From NCBI GenBank assembly GCA_905221605.1, contig CAJNDS010000356.1:62001-126000 (forward strand): a DNA stretch of 64,000 nucleotides, given 5' to 3'. This document shows positions 19,841 through 30,251 of this stretch, in pieces. This DNA comes from Symbiodinium natans (lineage: Eukaryota > Sar > Dinophyceae > Suessiales > Symbiodiniaceae). The notes beneath the pieces are model-generated. The model was not told the DNA's origin. It saw nothing but the letters and a program-made list of their open reading frames with translations, and searched no databases. The position numbers and the translations under genes were made by a program. Within the stretch, counting starts at the first letter, position 1. Every line of letters begins with the position of its first letter.

Positions 19841-19856
19841 GAAGGCTCCGCTACCA
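19841..19856 (-). other. tRNA primer binding site
   Basis: Directly next to the 5' LTR the element strand reads TGGTAGCGGAGCCTTC, complementary to a tRNA 3' end finishing in TACCA, as in Met tRNAs. It resembles the common TGGTATCAGAGCC site of plant copia elements. Confidence 0.8.
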
Positions 19857-20052
19857 TGCAAGCGGGGACAGGTGGTAGCGTCTTCGCTCAAGGCTGTGAA
19901 GTTTCCCACAGGAAAGCGCGGTGCGCACGATATGGCTCAGGTGCTCTAGTCACGTAAGCTTCGTCGCGGCTTCTATCGCTCTCCTTTTTGGTTCCAATCG
20001 TAGCTGCGGCAGCGATCAGTAAGCGAGGCATGCAGCTCAAGCTTCGCTTGCA
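19857..20052 (-). repeat. 5' LTR of the copia element
   Basis: 196 bp, identical to the 3' LTR. Promoter and polyadenylation signals should lie here but no TATA box is evident. Confidence 0.95.
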
Positions 20053-20119
20053 AACCCTAAACCCTAAACCCTTTTCCTAAACCCTAAACCCAAATGGCTA
20101 CAAGATCGGCTCAAGCTCT

Positions 20120-21088
20120 CCCGAACCTCTTGCCATGAGGGCGCGTCCAGAAAGAAGGTGTGGCGGAGGAAGGATCGAGCTGACCCCGACGTCCAAGATG
20201 AAGTTGCGAAAGAGCTCTTCCCTGAAACTGACGCTGGAGAAGAGCCGGCTCCCTCTGCATCCCAAGAGGCGCTCGAAGCAACCCCGACGATTGCCGGGGC
20301 GTAGGACGAGGTCTGGGTGCTGCTTCCCATCCACGGGTGCATCCACCAAGGGCTCGCAAGATGCAACGCGTTTGTAGGATTGCTTCTACAGGAAGCACCA
20401 TGCCACGTACGGGTCTCCGATGGCTTCATCGAAGTCGCGAAGCCGGGAGAGAATCAAGTGTTGATTTCCCATGCCGGCGCAGAGCTGGAGGACCTGACGC
20501 CCCTGATGTTGTTCAGATGGTCAAGCCCGATCACGACGTACTCTTATTGGACACTGGTGGGTGGGCAACCCTTCATGGGGGTGGTCACCGCCGTGCTATC
20601 AAGGAGCACAACTCCCTGTCGTGAGGCCAGTCCAGCAATGGAGGTCGGCTCCCTTGTTGGAGCTTCGCCCTCTCAAAGAGCTCATCAGGGCGCCGCCAAC
20701 GGCAACGCCACCAGCCACTTCTCACCGGGAAGCCTGCTCTCTGAATGCGGGGATGGAACACAGGGCTTCTGCTGGCCGTTACGGCGAACCGCCAGCGTGG
20801 ACTGGGGTCCTCGACGCTGCCGAGAAGTTGAGGACCATGTCCTCGTGTAGAGGAGGGCGACTATCCTACACGGAATTGGGTCGCATCGTGACCTTTTTGG
20901 TCCAAGAAGAAGGCTTCGACGAGGCTGGATACTTGCTGTTCGACGAGAGCCGGTTTCACTTTCCTGCGCGGCTTGCGCGCCATGTGGGACTGGCGTTGCC
21001 GCCACACGTTCAAGACAGTATCGCCGCGTTCACTCGTCAAGTTCATCCAGCCCTCAAGGCTCTCTCGCATCTCTTGCTGGCCACCTGA
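20120..21088 (+). pseudogene. Coding-like region broken by frameshifts, unassigned
   Basis: Three frames take turns looking protein-like: about 20127-20305 (SRKKVWRRKDRADPDVQDEV...), about 20318-20500 (CHVRVSDGFIEVAKPGENQV), about 20500-20620 (MVKPDHDVLLLDTGGWATLH), then 20600-21088 (PVVRPVQQWRSAPLLELRPL ... LSYTELGRIVTFLVQEEGFD). No intron ends fit the frame changes, so I read it as a decayed intronless gene or retroelement piece. Family unknown. Confidence 0.4.
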
Positions 21089-21089
21089 G

Positions 21090-22490
21090 ACAGGTCAAAC
21101 CCCCCGGTGCATAAATTACATCGGGACTCCCAGTCGCCCCAACATCTTGAAGAGTGAGCAATCATGGGCCTGACCTGTTCGCATAGCCAGGAAGCTAATA
21201 CTCACAGTGCCTGTTCCTGTACAAGAGCTCTGCGTGGAGGAACAGCTGAAGTGAATCTAGTAAGTATAGTGTTTGGCTTGATGTGGTCCTCGCTCCTCCA
21301 CATGCGAGCCTGACAGCTGCGCTGCGTGGGACTAATTTCTTGAGTTCTTGAGTTCTTGACAGAAGGTCCCTGGACTGCCAACTGAGTCTTCTGCCTTTGA
21401 TGTTTCAGGCGGGTCACCCCATACTTGCACTCTTTAACGAGGATCTATAAAACTCCCCGGGTCGTGTGCGCTAAATATCTTAGGAAGCATTTGCTGCACT
21501 TTGGAGTTGCAGAGTCGTTGACCGCCAGCCTCATGCCTGGTCTGAGACAGCGTGCGTTCCAAGCATTTCATCAGCTCAAGGGTGTTGTCAAGGGCATGCG
21601 ATGGAACTCAACAAGTACTTTTTTCTGGTATACCCCGCTGTTCTTTCCGGGTATCACGTTGATGAAGGCGGTCACAGTCCTACAAGTTACAATGATTTGC
21701 TCACTCATGCTGTTTTGCGTTGGGATCACGCCTCCTCGGTTCGCCGCGCCTTGAATTTGCTGGATGCCGCGCACAGGCCTCGTGGGGGGGGGTCACTAGT
21801 ACTCCCCTGTCCTGGCTCAAGATGGCGGTGCAGTCCCAGTATCCTGCAATGCCTGATCTTCATTTTGATAGGGTGGCTGAGGTTGCCTGTGATCGGGATG
21901 GGCTGCAAGGGGGCGAGACCACGCATATTCTTCGCTCATTGTGAACGCTTGCACGTTTGTCACAGTGCAATTGGAAACAGTTCCTCACACCCTGGGTACC
22001 ATGGAATATTTGCATCTTGCTGCTTTGGGGGCTCGTGGGCAGGCCTTCAGCAGTGGCATTCGGCTATGAACTGCAAGAGTACTCTGTCATGCACTGCCTC
22101 CATTCTTTACGAATGGAGCATCATTTCTTCAGTGTCCGGTTGGGGCTTTCTCAAGAGCATTTCGACGTTCATTGCTCGTCGCTTGACAGTCTTGCGTTGT
22201 AGCTATTTCAAAGTAGACAGCTGGTCCTCACATGTGAGATAGTTCCCGACGCTTGGCTTTCGCGCACGAGTCGCCTCCTCGCTTAAGGCGTTGAGTAGTC
22301 AGTATCGGTCACTTGGCAGAGTCACAGCAGGCCAGATGCAAAACGAGGATCATCACGTAATCCCCTGAGGAGTACTGCTGAGTTGCCTACTCTGCCTTGG
22401 TGGATTTTTGGGCCTCTTGTGAATAGTTGTGTTTGGTGGTTTATGCAGACTCTGAAGGGGATGATACGAACTGACTTGACATAGATCTTT
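21090..22490. other. No gene supported; scattered frames
   Basis: Frames near 21425-21750 and 21790-22240 are hydrophobic in places but no family or consistent exon structure emerges. Telomere-type repeats are absent here, unlike the flanks. Confidence 0.35.
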
Positions 22491-22499
22491 CCCTGCAGT

Positions 22500-23214
22500 G
22501 TGTCCGAGAGGTCAGCTGAGCGGGTGGCAAAAAAAAAACCTAAACACACCGTCCCTGAAACCCCGCCCCACTCGGGGCTCCTCAGCCGAGCCAGAGGCTT
22601 GCTGGCCCTGTCCAGCTGCATGTTCTTCAAGAAGAAGAAGGCGGAGGTGCCAGGGTTTAGGGTTTAGGGTTTGGATTTTAGGGTTTAGGGTTTAGGGTTG
22701 TAGGGTTTTAGGGTTGGGGTTTTAAGGTTGTAGGGTTTTAGGGTTTTAGGGTTTTATGTTTTAGGGTTTTAGGGGTTTAGGGTTTTAGGGTTTTAGGGTT
22801 TTAGGGTTTTAGGGTTTTAGGGTTTTAGGGTTTTAGGGCCTTAGGGTTTTAGGGTTTTAGGGTTTTAGGGTTTTAGGGTTTTAGGGTTTTAGGGTTTTAG
22901 GGTTTTAGGGTTTTAGGGTTTTAGGGTTTTAGGGTTTTAGGGTTTTAGTGTTTTAGGGTTTTAGGGTTTTAGGGTTTTAGGGTTTTAGGGTTTTAGGGTT
23001 TTAGGGTTTTAGGGTTTTAGGGTTTTAGGGTTTAGGGTTTTGGGGTTTCGGGGTTTTGGGGTTTTGGGGGTTTGGGGTTTTGGGGTTTTAGGGTTTTGGG
23101 TTCTTTGGGTTTTAGGGTTTTTGGGCTTTTGGGTTTTTGGGTTGTAGGGTTGTAGGGTTGGGTTTTAGGGTTTTAGGGTTTTAAGAGGTGCCAGCTCGTA
23201 AAGAGGACTACTGA
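22500..23214 (+). CDS. Last two exons of an unassigned gene, split by a telomere-like intron
   Basis: Exon about 22519-22646 includes SGLLSRARGLLALSSCMFF and a basic KKKKAE run. The 541-bp intron (22647-23187) is almost pure TTTTAGGG. The frame resumes at 23188 with VPARKEDY and stops at TGA 23212-23214. GAGGTGCCAG occurs at both intron ends (22644-22653 and 23185-23194). Splicing GAG|GTGCC...AAGAG|GTGCC leaves one copy, keeps frame, and uses a GT donor from the left copy and an AG acceptor from the right one. The protein is not recognised. Confidence 0.55.
22651..23184 (+). repeat. Long TTTTAGGG (octamer) tract
   Basis: Over 500 bp, mainly TTTTAGGG, with TTTAGGG at the left edge and TTTTGGGG-like variants at the right. 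The octamer is the Chlamydomonas-type telomere unit, whereas most tracts in the window are the plant/dinoflagellate-type heptamer. Confidence 0.95.
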
Positions 23215-23890
23215 GGATGGAGTTTAGGGGTTTGGGGTTTTAGGGTTTTTAGGGTTAGGCGTTTTAGGGTTTCAGCGTTTTAGGGTTTAGGGTTTGAGGG
23301 TTTTGGGGTGTTAGGGTTTAGGGTTTTGGGGGGAGGGATTTTGGGGGAGAAGCTTCGGGTACTTTTCAGCTTGCAACCCACACCCTCTCGAACCCATAAA
23401 TCGAGAAGTATACCCCTAAACCCTGAAACCTAAAACCCTGAAGCACTACACCCAAAACCCCTCCGATAAAATTGGAACGATGCGCCAGATGTGCATGGCC
23501 CCTGCGCCAGGATGAACGCGCGCAACTTGAGAAGTGTGAGCTTCGAAGCCCGGAAAATCCCCGAGAAAAAAACCCGAGATCCCGAAAAGAGCCGAAAAAC
23601 TCCCCAACAAAAATCCTAAACCCAAAAATCCCTTAACACTCTCAAATACAAAAGCTCCTCCCTCAGGGAGAAGAAGCCGAAGAGCTGAAGGCACAGGCGT
23701 GCGGACCCGAGGCGGGCGGAGGAAGAGATCCGCACTCCTTGGGGCCTTGGGGAGGGCTTTGGGGTGTAGGGTGTAGGTAGGGTGTAGGGTGTAGGGTGTA
23801 GGGTGTTTAGGGTTTAGGGTTTAGGGTTTAGGGTTTAGGGTTTAGGGTTTAGGGTTTAGGGTTTAGGGTTTAGGGTTTAGGTGTACCTCT
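23215..23890 (+). repeat. Mixed telomere-like tracts and degenerate copies
   Basis: TTTAGGG and TTTTAGGG derivatives at 23222-23345, a degenerate CCCTAAA region at 23410-23650, and a clean GGGTGTA then TTTAGGG tract at 23760-23881. No gene visible apart from a short island at about 23680-23740. Confidence 0.8.
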
Positions 23891-24119
23891 TTTCTTTTTT
23901 GTGGGGGGCGGGGGTTCCTTCAAGGGGATTCTAGAATCTTTAAGGATTATTTGGGTTCTCCTGTCTAGATTTTCGGGCTGATCCCCTCACAGTCCCGGCT
24001 AGTCAGTATCACGCCGTGTTTAAACGAAAGGCAGAGTTGTGTCAAACATTTCTGCCAGTGCTCTGAACATCCCAAACTCGCGCAAGGTTCACTGTCGAGG
24101 TTTAGAGCATACGATAATT

Positions 24120-25290
24120 TTGAAGGTCTTTCTTGCAGCGTGGCATCCCAAGTTGGATCCCACTGAGTTCAGAGCTTTTTACCCGTCAGGGCCTGGAGGA
24201 AGACCTTTATGGACTCGCCATCGCTTCCATCGCTGCCCAGCTGATGTCGGGTCTAAGCATGCCGTTTCGGATGTTCCTCTGTATCTTAGCAGTCTGCAAC
24301 AGGGGGATTGTATGAGGGGGGGGGGGGGGGGTGAATAGCCATACTTATTCCGTGTGGCACCATACTTAGTGCACCTGCTTTCTTCTTTTTGAATACAAGG
24401 GCAGCAACCCAATTAACCTCCCATCTCGTCGAGACAGAGGATGTCATGGAGCCTATGGTGGGGCTCGGTGCCTGCAAGTTCTCCTAGCAACCCCTTCTTC
24501 TGGCATGCAAATTTCGGCCAAGGTGGCATGCGGTTGGGCCTCAATTCCTAGCCTCTAAACCCTATACCCTGCCAGTTTGCTTGGCGAGTTGGAAAAGAAC
24601 CATGCGTGGTTTGGGGACCCGAACCCTAAACACATTGCGGGCAAAGCAGCGCGTGCGGCTCAGGTCCGAGACACTCGATCCTTCTGCAAAGGGTACTCAT
24701 CCGCTGGCTTGATGATTGCTCGGATGGGGGTCTCAATCATGACGCCTGCTGCACTTAACAGTTTTAAACGTGTTCTACCCTTAAGCACTAAACCCTAAAC
24801 CTTTAAAATGGGATGGACACTTAGATGGTCCACCCGTGTGTAAGCTGTGTGCATTTTCATCGGGGCTGACATGTTGGGGGGAGGCTTGAAGTCCTGGCTT
24901 GCGCTGGCTCTTCTCAGGATTCTCGTGCTCGTCCTGATCCTTCAGATCTATCTCATGGCCAGCCTAAAGGTCCCTGCAAGCTGGGGTTACAGGCTTCATC
25001 TTGGACAGTTGGCCCTTGAATCCCTGGCAGTTCCCCTGTTTCTCATAGAGCTCCATGGTGCCCATGGCTGTTCACAACCACTTCGACTCTGGAATTCCGA
25101 GCATTTCCCAACGCTTAGTACGGGGAAAGCGTCGGACAGATGCCAGTTGTAAAAGGCGTGCCACTACCATACAATGGTCATGGTGGGCCGGGGGTCTGGA
25201 AGGGAAACTCAGAACGTTGCAGCGGTCCTTGCCGGCAACACTGGTGGTAGCACACCAGCAATGAGCTCTCTGTGTGCAAACACATACAGC
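24120..25290 (+). CDS. Exon islands, probably a multi-pass membrane protein
   Basis: Coding-like plus-strand islands with hydrophobic helices: about 24190-24316 (QGLEEDLYGLAIASIAAQLM...), about 24655-24785 (CKGYSSAGLMIARMGVSIMT), about 24862-24972 (LGGGLKSWLALALLRILVLV, then LILQIYLMASLK) and about 25230-25298 (AGNTGGSTPAMSSLCANTYS). Splice ends are not resolved and the family is unknown, so these may belong to more than one gene. Confidence 0.3.
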
Positions 25291-25299
25291 CACTTTGGG

Positions 25300-26560
25300 C
25301 ATGGTGTGTGTAGGTGTGTGTGTGTGGGGGCACTCATGCAAACCATGGCCGGACTTCTACCTGATGTGCTGAAGGTGCAGCTATGGCCCACATATTCTTG
25401 TAAGCTGAGTACGGTGGGCCGGCTCGACGTGAATGTGAGCCCTGAACTGTCAGCCCTGAACCCTAAATCCTAAACCCTAAACCCTAAAACTGTAAACCCT
25501 AGCCGCATCCTTTGAGCCAAAAAAGTCCAGTAAACGGAGGCCTTGGTAACATCGGTTGCAGTGAACCAGATCCGCACCGTCTATGATCGCTATGAGATCA
25601 TCATGCACCCTGTCGGGCAGTTTTGGTCATCGCTTTTCCTTCGGGGTTGACGTGAGTTGGGCTGAGAAGAGCATACAACCTTCCTTTGTGAGAGTTGTAG
25701 CCGAACAATCCAGTGTTGAAGTTTGCAGCCCCAAACCGAACCCCCAATTTTGCCTTACAATCCCTGATTTCCGATGTCACCTACGCACATCGTAAGATAG
25801 CCGAACGTCGTGGCAAGTCTAGAATGAAGGACACTCGTCTTCGCCTGTTGTGCCAGCGCCCAAGCACAGTTGGCATGGGCACCATGCCAGGTACGGAAAC
25901 GACACAAGTCGTATGGCTCGGACTGCCACTTGCCTCAATGAAGTGCTGGGATGCGTTGCGCCAACTTGTGCCCCGACCTCGCCCGATGTTGGCTAAGGCG
26001 AACGGCTTTCATCGTGGCCGGGATCCATACTTCGACCCCAAAAACTTTGAGCAGTTGGACGAGCTCCTTGGTTGCTGACCGCGCCTGCACACTTCCACGC
26101 CCCCCCCCCCCCCCCCCCCCCCCACCCCCCACCCCCACCATGGCCGCTCACTGATTCAAAAAGTCAAAAGGGTCCTTGAGGGGAGACGTCAGTGTTGTTG
26201 ATCCTCGATGCACCTGACAAGTGCATGATTTGTTTGCCATGATTTCCCGGATTTACCCAGCAGTGGTCCTGGGTAGGGTTTCTTCCTATGGGCCTTCCTA
26301 GCACGCCACGTGAGCCTACAGCGGGGCGTCTTCCGGTGCTTTGCTGGGTGGGTCAGAGGTTGCTGTACCCTAAACCCTAAACCCTAACCCCTAAACCCAT
26401 GAGTATTCTAGTTGGGGGGGGAGGGGGGAGGGAGGGCGCGTTGACTTTGCCTTGCGCCAAGGGAGGACAAGGAGCAAGTCTGCAGCTCTGCGGCACGAAA
26501 GCCCTAGTTCTTTGTCGTGCTTCTTGCCTTTCTTGAGCTGGCTTGACCATACTTCGGGAT
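25300..26560. other. Repeats and an unassigned frame
   Basis: CCCTAAA tract at 25455-25500; a plausible frame at about 25795-26078 (QLVPRPRPMLAKANGFHRGR) with no recognisable family; a poly-C run at 26100-26123; CCCTAAA at 26366-26398; a G-rich run at 26414-26435. Confidence 0.4.
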
Positions 26561-26609
26561 GCCAGGGTTTAGGGTTTAGGGTTCAAATGGTTTAGGGGTT
26601 TGGGCATTT

Positions 26610-27800
26610 TGTTTTGAAGATAGCATCAGTGTGCGAAGGTCAAATCCCATTGTCCCAGCCGACGTTCTTCATGACTTTGCTGACGATCTGGACTTTCACC
26701 GTTACTCGGCTGAGGTTGAGCCGACAGCTGTGATCCTTAGAAGAAAGGCTTAGGGTTTAGGGTTTAGGGTTTAGGGTTTAGGATTTATTGAGTCAGATCC
26801 CCGACAGCCTCACTTGATGAGAGAAGGCATGCACATGGGCCTCTTTTTTCTATCGAAAGTAGCTTGAATACAGGAGCACAAGGGTGTACTATCGGCAGCA
26901 GTGGCTTCCATGCAGCTCTTTGCCAATTTGAGTGGCTCTTCCCAGGGTCTGTCATATTGTGCAGCACCTGAAAAACACAGGCTGTGGCCGACATACGGAA
27001 AGCAATGGATACGTGGGTGTGAGCCCCAGCAAGCACCAACAGTGTTTGGTGGGGCATTTCCTCAAGCTGCCTCGGAACGCTCACACACACCTGTGTTCGC
27101 CACGCGTTCGGTCCTGAGGTTAAGGGTTTAGGGGGTTATACAGGTTGGCTTGGCGGGACTCCCAGCAAGCTTGTCTGAGCCTGGGTTAAAAAAAAAAAAA
27201 AGGTGGTTATACAGGGATGATTTAGGGTTTAGGGTCTACTGGTAGGGTTTCGGGTTAAGACCCGACAGTCCCTCTACAGGTCCGGATTGTCCGGATCACG
27301 CCTACCATCGACTCGATGAAAGACTCCATGGAACAGGCGGTCCGATCCCTAGAGCTGTTGGGTGAAGAGTTTGAAGGCATGGGCGGGTAATGGCAAGGCT
27401 TCAGCCAGAGGCTTCCGAAACCCTGAAGCCCTAAGCCCAAAGCCCTAAACCCTAAACCCTAAACCCTAAACCCTAAACCCTAAACCCTAAACCCTAAACC
27501 CCAACCTAAGCCCTGGCTTTTCTACTCAGGAAGGCTCGGAGGAGGAGTTTGTCATTGTCGGCCTGACATCGATCGTGACCTGGGCAGATCTGAGGAGCGA
27601 TGCCGTTAATGGTGGTTAGTAGGGAATAGGGTTTAGGCTTTAGCGTTTTGGTTAGTAGGGAATGGGGGAATGAGGTACCCTGTATAATCCCTCAAAAGGG
27701 TATAATATATATGTATGTATATATATATATATATATATATACAGGGCCTGAATTCCCTCATTCCTTGCTAACCAACGGTAAGTTCCGTTAATGTCAGGAA
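26610..27800 (+). CDS. Exon islands of an unassigned gene
   Basis: Plus-strand islands: about 26625-26735 (QPTFFMTLLTIWTFTVTRLR, a likely transmembrane helix), 27280-about 27386 (VRIVRITPTIDSMKDSMEQA then VRSLELLGEEFEGMGG, after CTACAG) and 27530-27611 (EGSEEEFVIVGLTSIVTWAD). Reading resumes after the element at 27650-27773 with VRKAVAK at about 27796. CCGTTAATG occurs on both sides of that interruption (27603-27611 and 27787-27795), so excision of one copy restores an open frame. No family recognised. Confidence 0.4.
27438..27503 (-). repeat. CCCTAAA telomere-like tract
   Basis: About nine heptamers between two exon islands. Confidence 0.9.
27650..27773. mobile_element. MITE-like element, family H, with TA-repeat centre
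   Basis: Ends GGTTAGTAGGGAATGGGGGA and CTCATTCCTTGCTAACC are inverted repeats extending inward to CCTGTAT/ATACAGG. The centre is a TATG/TA microsatellite. The 9-bp direct repeat CCGTTAATG lies just outside (27603-27611 and 27787-27795). Confidence 0.65.
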
Positions 27801-27861
27801 GGCTGTTGCAAAGCTTGTTTTTTCGACATCTTTAGCATGGATGGCTTAACCCCAAAACTCG

Positions 27862-27927
27862 GGTTTAGGGTTTAGGGTTTAGGGTTTAGGGTTTAGGGTT
27901 TAGGGTTTAGGGTTTAGGGTTTAGGGA
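27862..27927 (+). repeat. TTTAGGG telomere-like tract
   Basis: About nine heptamers, ending against the minus-strand ORF at 27914-28186. Confidence 0.92.
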
Positions 27928-28186
27928 CCCTAACCCCAAACTGTCTACCTTTATCCCAATTGAAGCCCCTTATATAGATCGATTTATTTGCTCCAATACC
28001 AAGGTCAAAGCAGTCTTGACCATCGTCCTTTTCCTGCCTCGCATCGTAGTGGATGCCTACCTGCTTTGGTGCCTTTGGCTTCATTGGGCTTCCACCAGTC
28101 TTTAACTTGATGCTCCCAAACCTCGTGGCAGAAGGTTTCACTTCAGTTCGGACTGTGGAGTAGTAGTCCGTCAATGCATAGTGCAT
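27914..28186 (-). CDS. Unassigned minus-strand ORF
   Basis: 90 codons with protein-like composition, for example SATRFGSIKLKTGGSPMKPK and GIGANKSIYIRGFNWDKGRQ. Its end runs into a TTTAGGG tract, so the real boundary is unclear. No family recognised. It may be an exon or a relic. Confidence 0.3.
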   Translation of the reverse strand: MHYALTDYYSTVRTEVKPSATRFGSIKLKTGGSPMKPKAPKQVGIHYDARQEKDDGQDCFDLGIGANKSIYIRGFNWDKGRQFGVRVPKP

Positions 28187-28189
28187 CGT

Positions 28190-29035
28190 GGCTTCCTCTG
28201 GGATGGTACCACCTTTGTGGCGCAGGCATTCCCTCCACCCACCACAGCCCCTAACAGTTCAAGGTTGGGTTGCCGGTGGCTGACCGCCACACCCAGCTTC
28301 GAAGATGTGATTCTCAATGCAGTTGCTTTGGAGTGCCTTAGCTGCAGTCTGCCCATGGGCTTGGGTGGTATGCCTTGAAACATCACCCAAGTAGCACAGC
28401 TGCAACCCTGTGGCTAGAAAAACCCGAGCAGCTGCGCAACAAGGTTCATTCTCGTGTTGAACAACGTGATCTTCAGCACGGTGGTGCCGATGCAGAGTGT
28501 CGTGGACACCAGAAACACGCAAATCCTTCCCCGAGAGAAGGAGCGGCCTCACACAGTTGGTGTATAATTCGGCCGGCTGTCAACTGTTCAGTCTTTCTTG
28601 GTTAGTGTATCAGGCCCGCTGAAACACTTATGCACCCCCCCCCCCCCAGTCGGCTGAACTTCTTCCTGGGACGAAAGATGCTGAGCCACTCGCAGGCATG
28701 CTCGATGGCAGACGGTGCTGCAACATATTGTCGGCTCAAGGCAAGAGTAGTGATCGCTTGCCTTCTCGCTCATGAGTGACACTTGGACGTCTTTGGATTG
28801 ATCTCCTTTCAGCAGAAACCCAAGAAGTTAAGATCTCCACAACCTCCTTCCAGAATCGGGGCAGAGCTGAATGTGCATCCGGCGGACTTGCGGAGGCACC
28901 CCACCGCGCCCATGTCCAACCACCAGCATTGACACAATCACAGTCTTGCTTGTTTAACAGACACGGAACGATGAGGGCTTTTGCAAGGTTACAGATGTCG
29001 GCGATCGGTCCATATTCCTAGAACACCTTGTTCCT
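28190..29035. other. No gene supported
   Basis: Short frames on both strands, a C run at 28636-28647. No recognisable domain. Confidence 0.35.
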
Positions 29036-29040
29036 GGACC

Positions 29041-29218
29041 CTAAACCTAACCCTAAACCCTAAAACCCCAAAACCCCAAAACCCTAAACCCCAAAACCCT
29101 AAAACCCTAAAACCCCAAAACCCTAAAACCCTAAACCCCTAAACGCCTAAACCCCTAAACCCCAAAACCCTAAAATCCTACAACCGTAAAACCCCTAAAA
29201 CCTAAACCCTAAACCCCA
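29041..29218 (-). repeat. CCCTAAAA / CCCCAAAA telomere-like tract
   Basis: Mostly octamer units, CCCTAAAA and CCCCAAAA, with some heptamers: the reverse-strand counterpart of the tract at 22651-23184. Confidence 0.92.
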
Positions 29219-30200
29219 GGCCATGGCGCCCACCACGGCAACGATGGACATCGTCGACGTCGTAGATGCAAAGGAGGCGTCTTGCTGGTTTAGGAGTTTA
29301 AAGTTTAGGGTATAGGGCGTAGGGTCTATAGGGTTTAGCGTTTAGGGCCCTAGGATTTGGTGCAGAGTCTGGGTTCAAAAAAAGGGCCCTAGGAGTGCGG
29401 AGGGTTGAGTGCACAGTGTAAAGTTCATTGGTGCCAGAAGGGAAACACAGTACACACACACACACACATCGACAGCAGAATGGCGGTTCTCGCTATTTAC
29501 CAGAAGAGATGGGTTGGTTTCTTAGGTCTTACTATATCAGTTCATCGAGGAATTGCAGGCGGCACAGCTGGACCCCTGACCAGGAATACTCTCCCGCCTC
29601 ACACACGCACGTTTTTGGTAGTAAACAATCAGAAGTCGGCAGCGTGAAGGGTTTGCATGTCCTTGCGCCTCTTTGGTTTGTAGGGTTCGGATGCTTCTCA
29701 ACACCCGTGGCTAAGCAGGGAGCCTCAAGGAGGCCTCCTTCCAGCAGAACCTCCGACAGCATAGATCCAACAACTGTGGAGGTTTCTGAGGTGGGACTTT
29801 CGTGTTCAAGGACCTTCCCAGGAAAAACATAACTAAGGCCAGCAGAGTCTCACAAACCCACGGAGTAGCCAACGTCGCCTGAAGCAATAGGCAAAGGGCC
29901 AATAACACGTGTCACAGACTCCTGGGCGAGGTTCGGCCTCAAGTGGACTTGGCGGGCCAAGGCCGGGTCCGTCAAAATCGAAGACACTTCACGCCTTTCT
30001 GCAGCAAGCCGCATCTTGCAACAGAACCTATGCCTTCTCGCAATCTTAGTGCAACTCGTCGTTTGAAGATACCGTCGTGCGGGTGGGATTTCTCCAGGAG
30101 AGCCCAACAAGGATGAGGTGGACCTCGAGAAGTCTGCAGAGCAAGATCTGGACAAGCAACCAGCAGAGGAGCCACCACCCGTGCGGCTCATGCGCCCATG
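29219..30200. other. Coding-like islands without assignment
   Basis: A short island at about 29222-29290 (APTTATMDIVDVVDAKEASC), a CA repeat at 29453-29468, and a plus-strand island at about 29895-30030 (ITRVTDSWARFGLKWTWRAK). The acidic stretch before 30200 (NKDEVDLEKSAEQDLDKQPA) might be the N-terminal tail of the following membrane protein. Confidence 0.35.
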
Positions 30201-30251
30201 AAGCAAACTAAGCAAGCTGTGCTGCGGCGGGGCTTATGGGGCTAGAGGCTT

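Larger units (their letters stand above)
11658..20052 (-). mobile_element. Complete Ty1/copia LTR retrotransposon
   Basis: An 8.4-kb element with 196-bp LTRs (11658-11853 and 19857-20052) that I find identical base for base, each beginning TGCAAGC and ending GCTTGCA. The 5-bp AACCC at 11653-11657 and 20053-20057 is the target duplication, inside a CCCTAAA tract. A tRNA primer site and a polypurine tract abut the LTRs correctly. Internal order: Gag, zinc knuckle and protease; a conserved 319-codon region; a methyltransferase-like domain; a 2OG-dioxygenase-like domain; integrase, reverse transcriptase and RNase H. Integrase before RT defines the copia order. Identical LTRs mean recent insertion, yet the coding part is divided among three frames. 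Confidence 0.95.
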
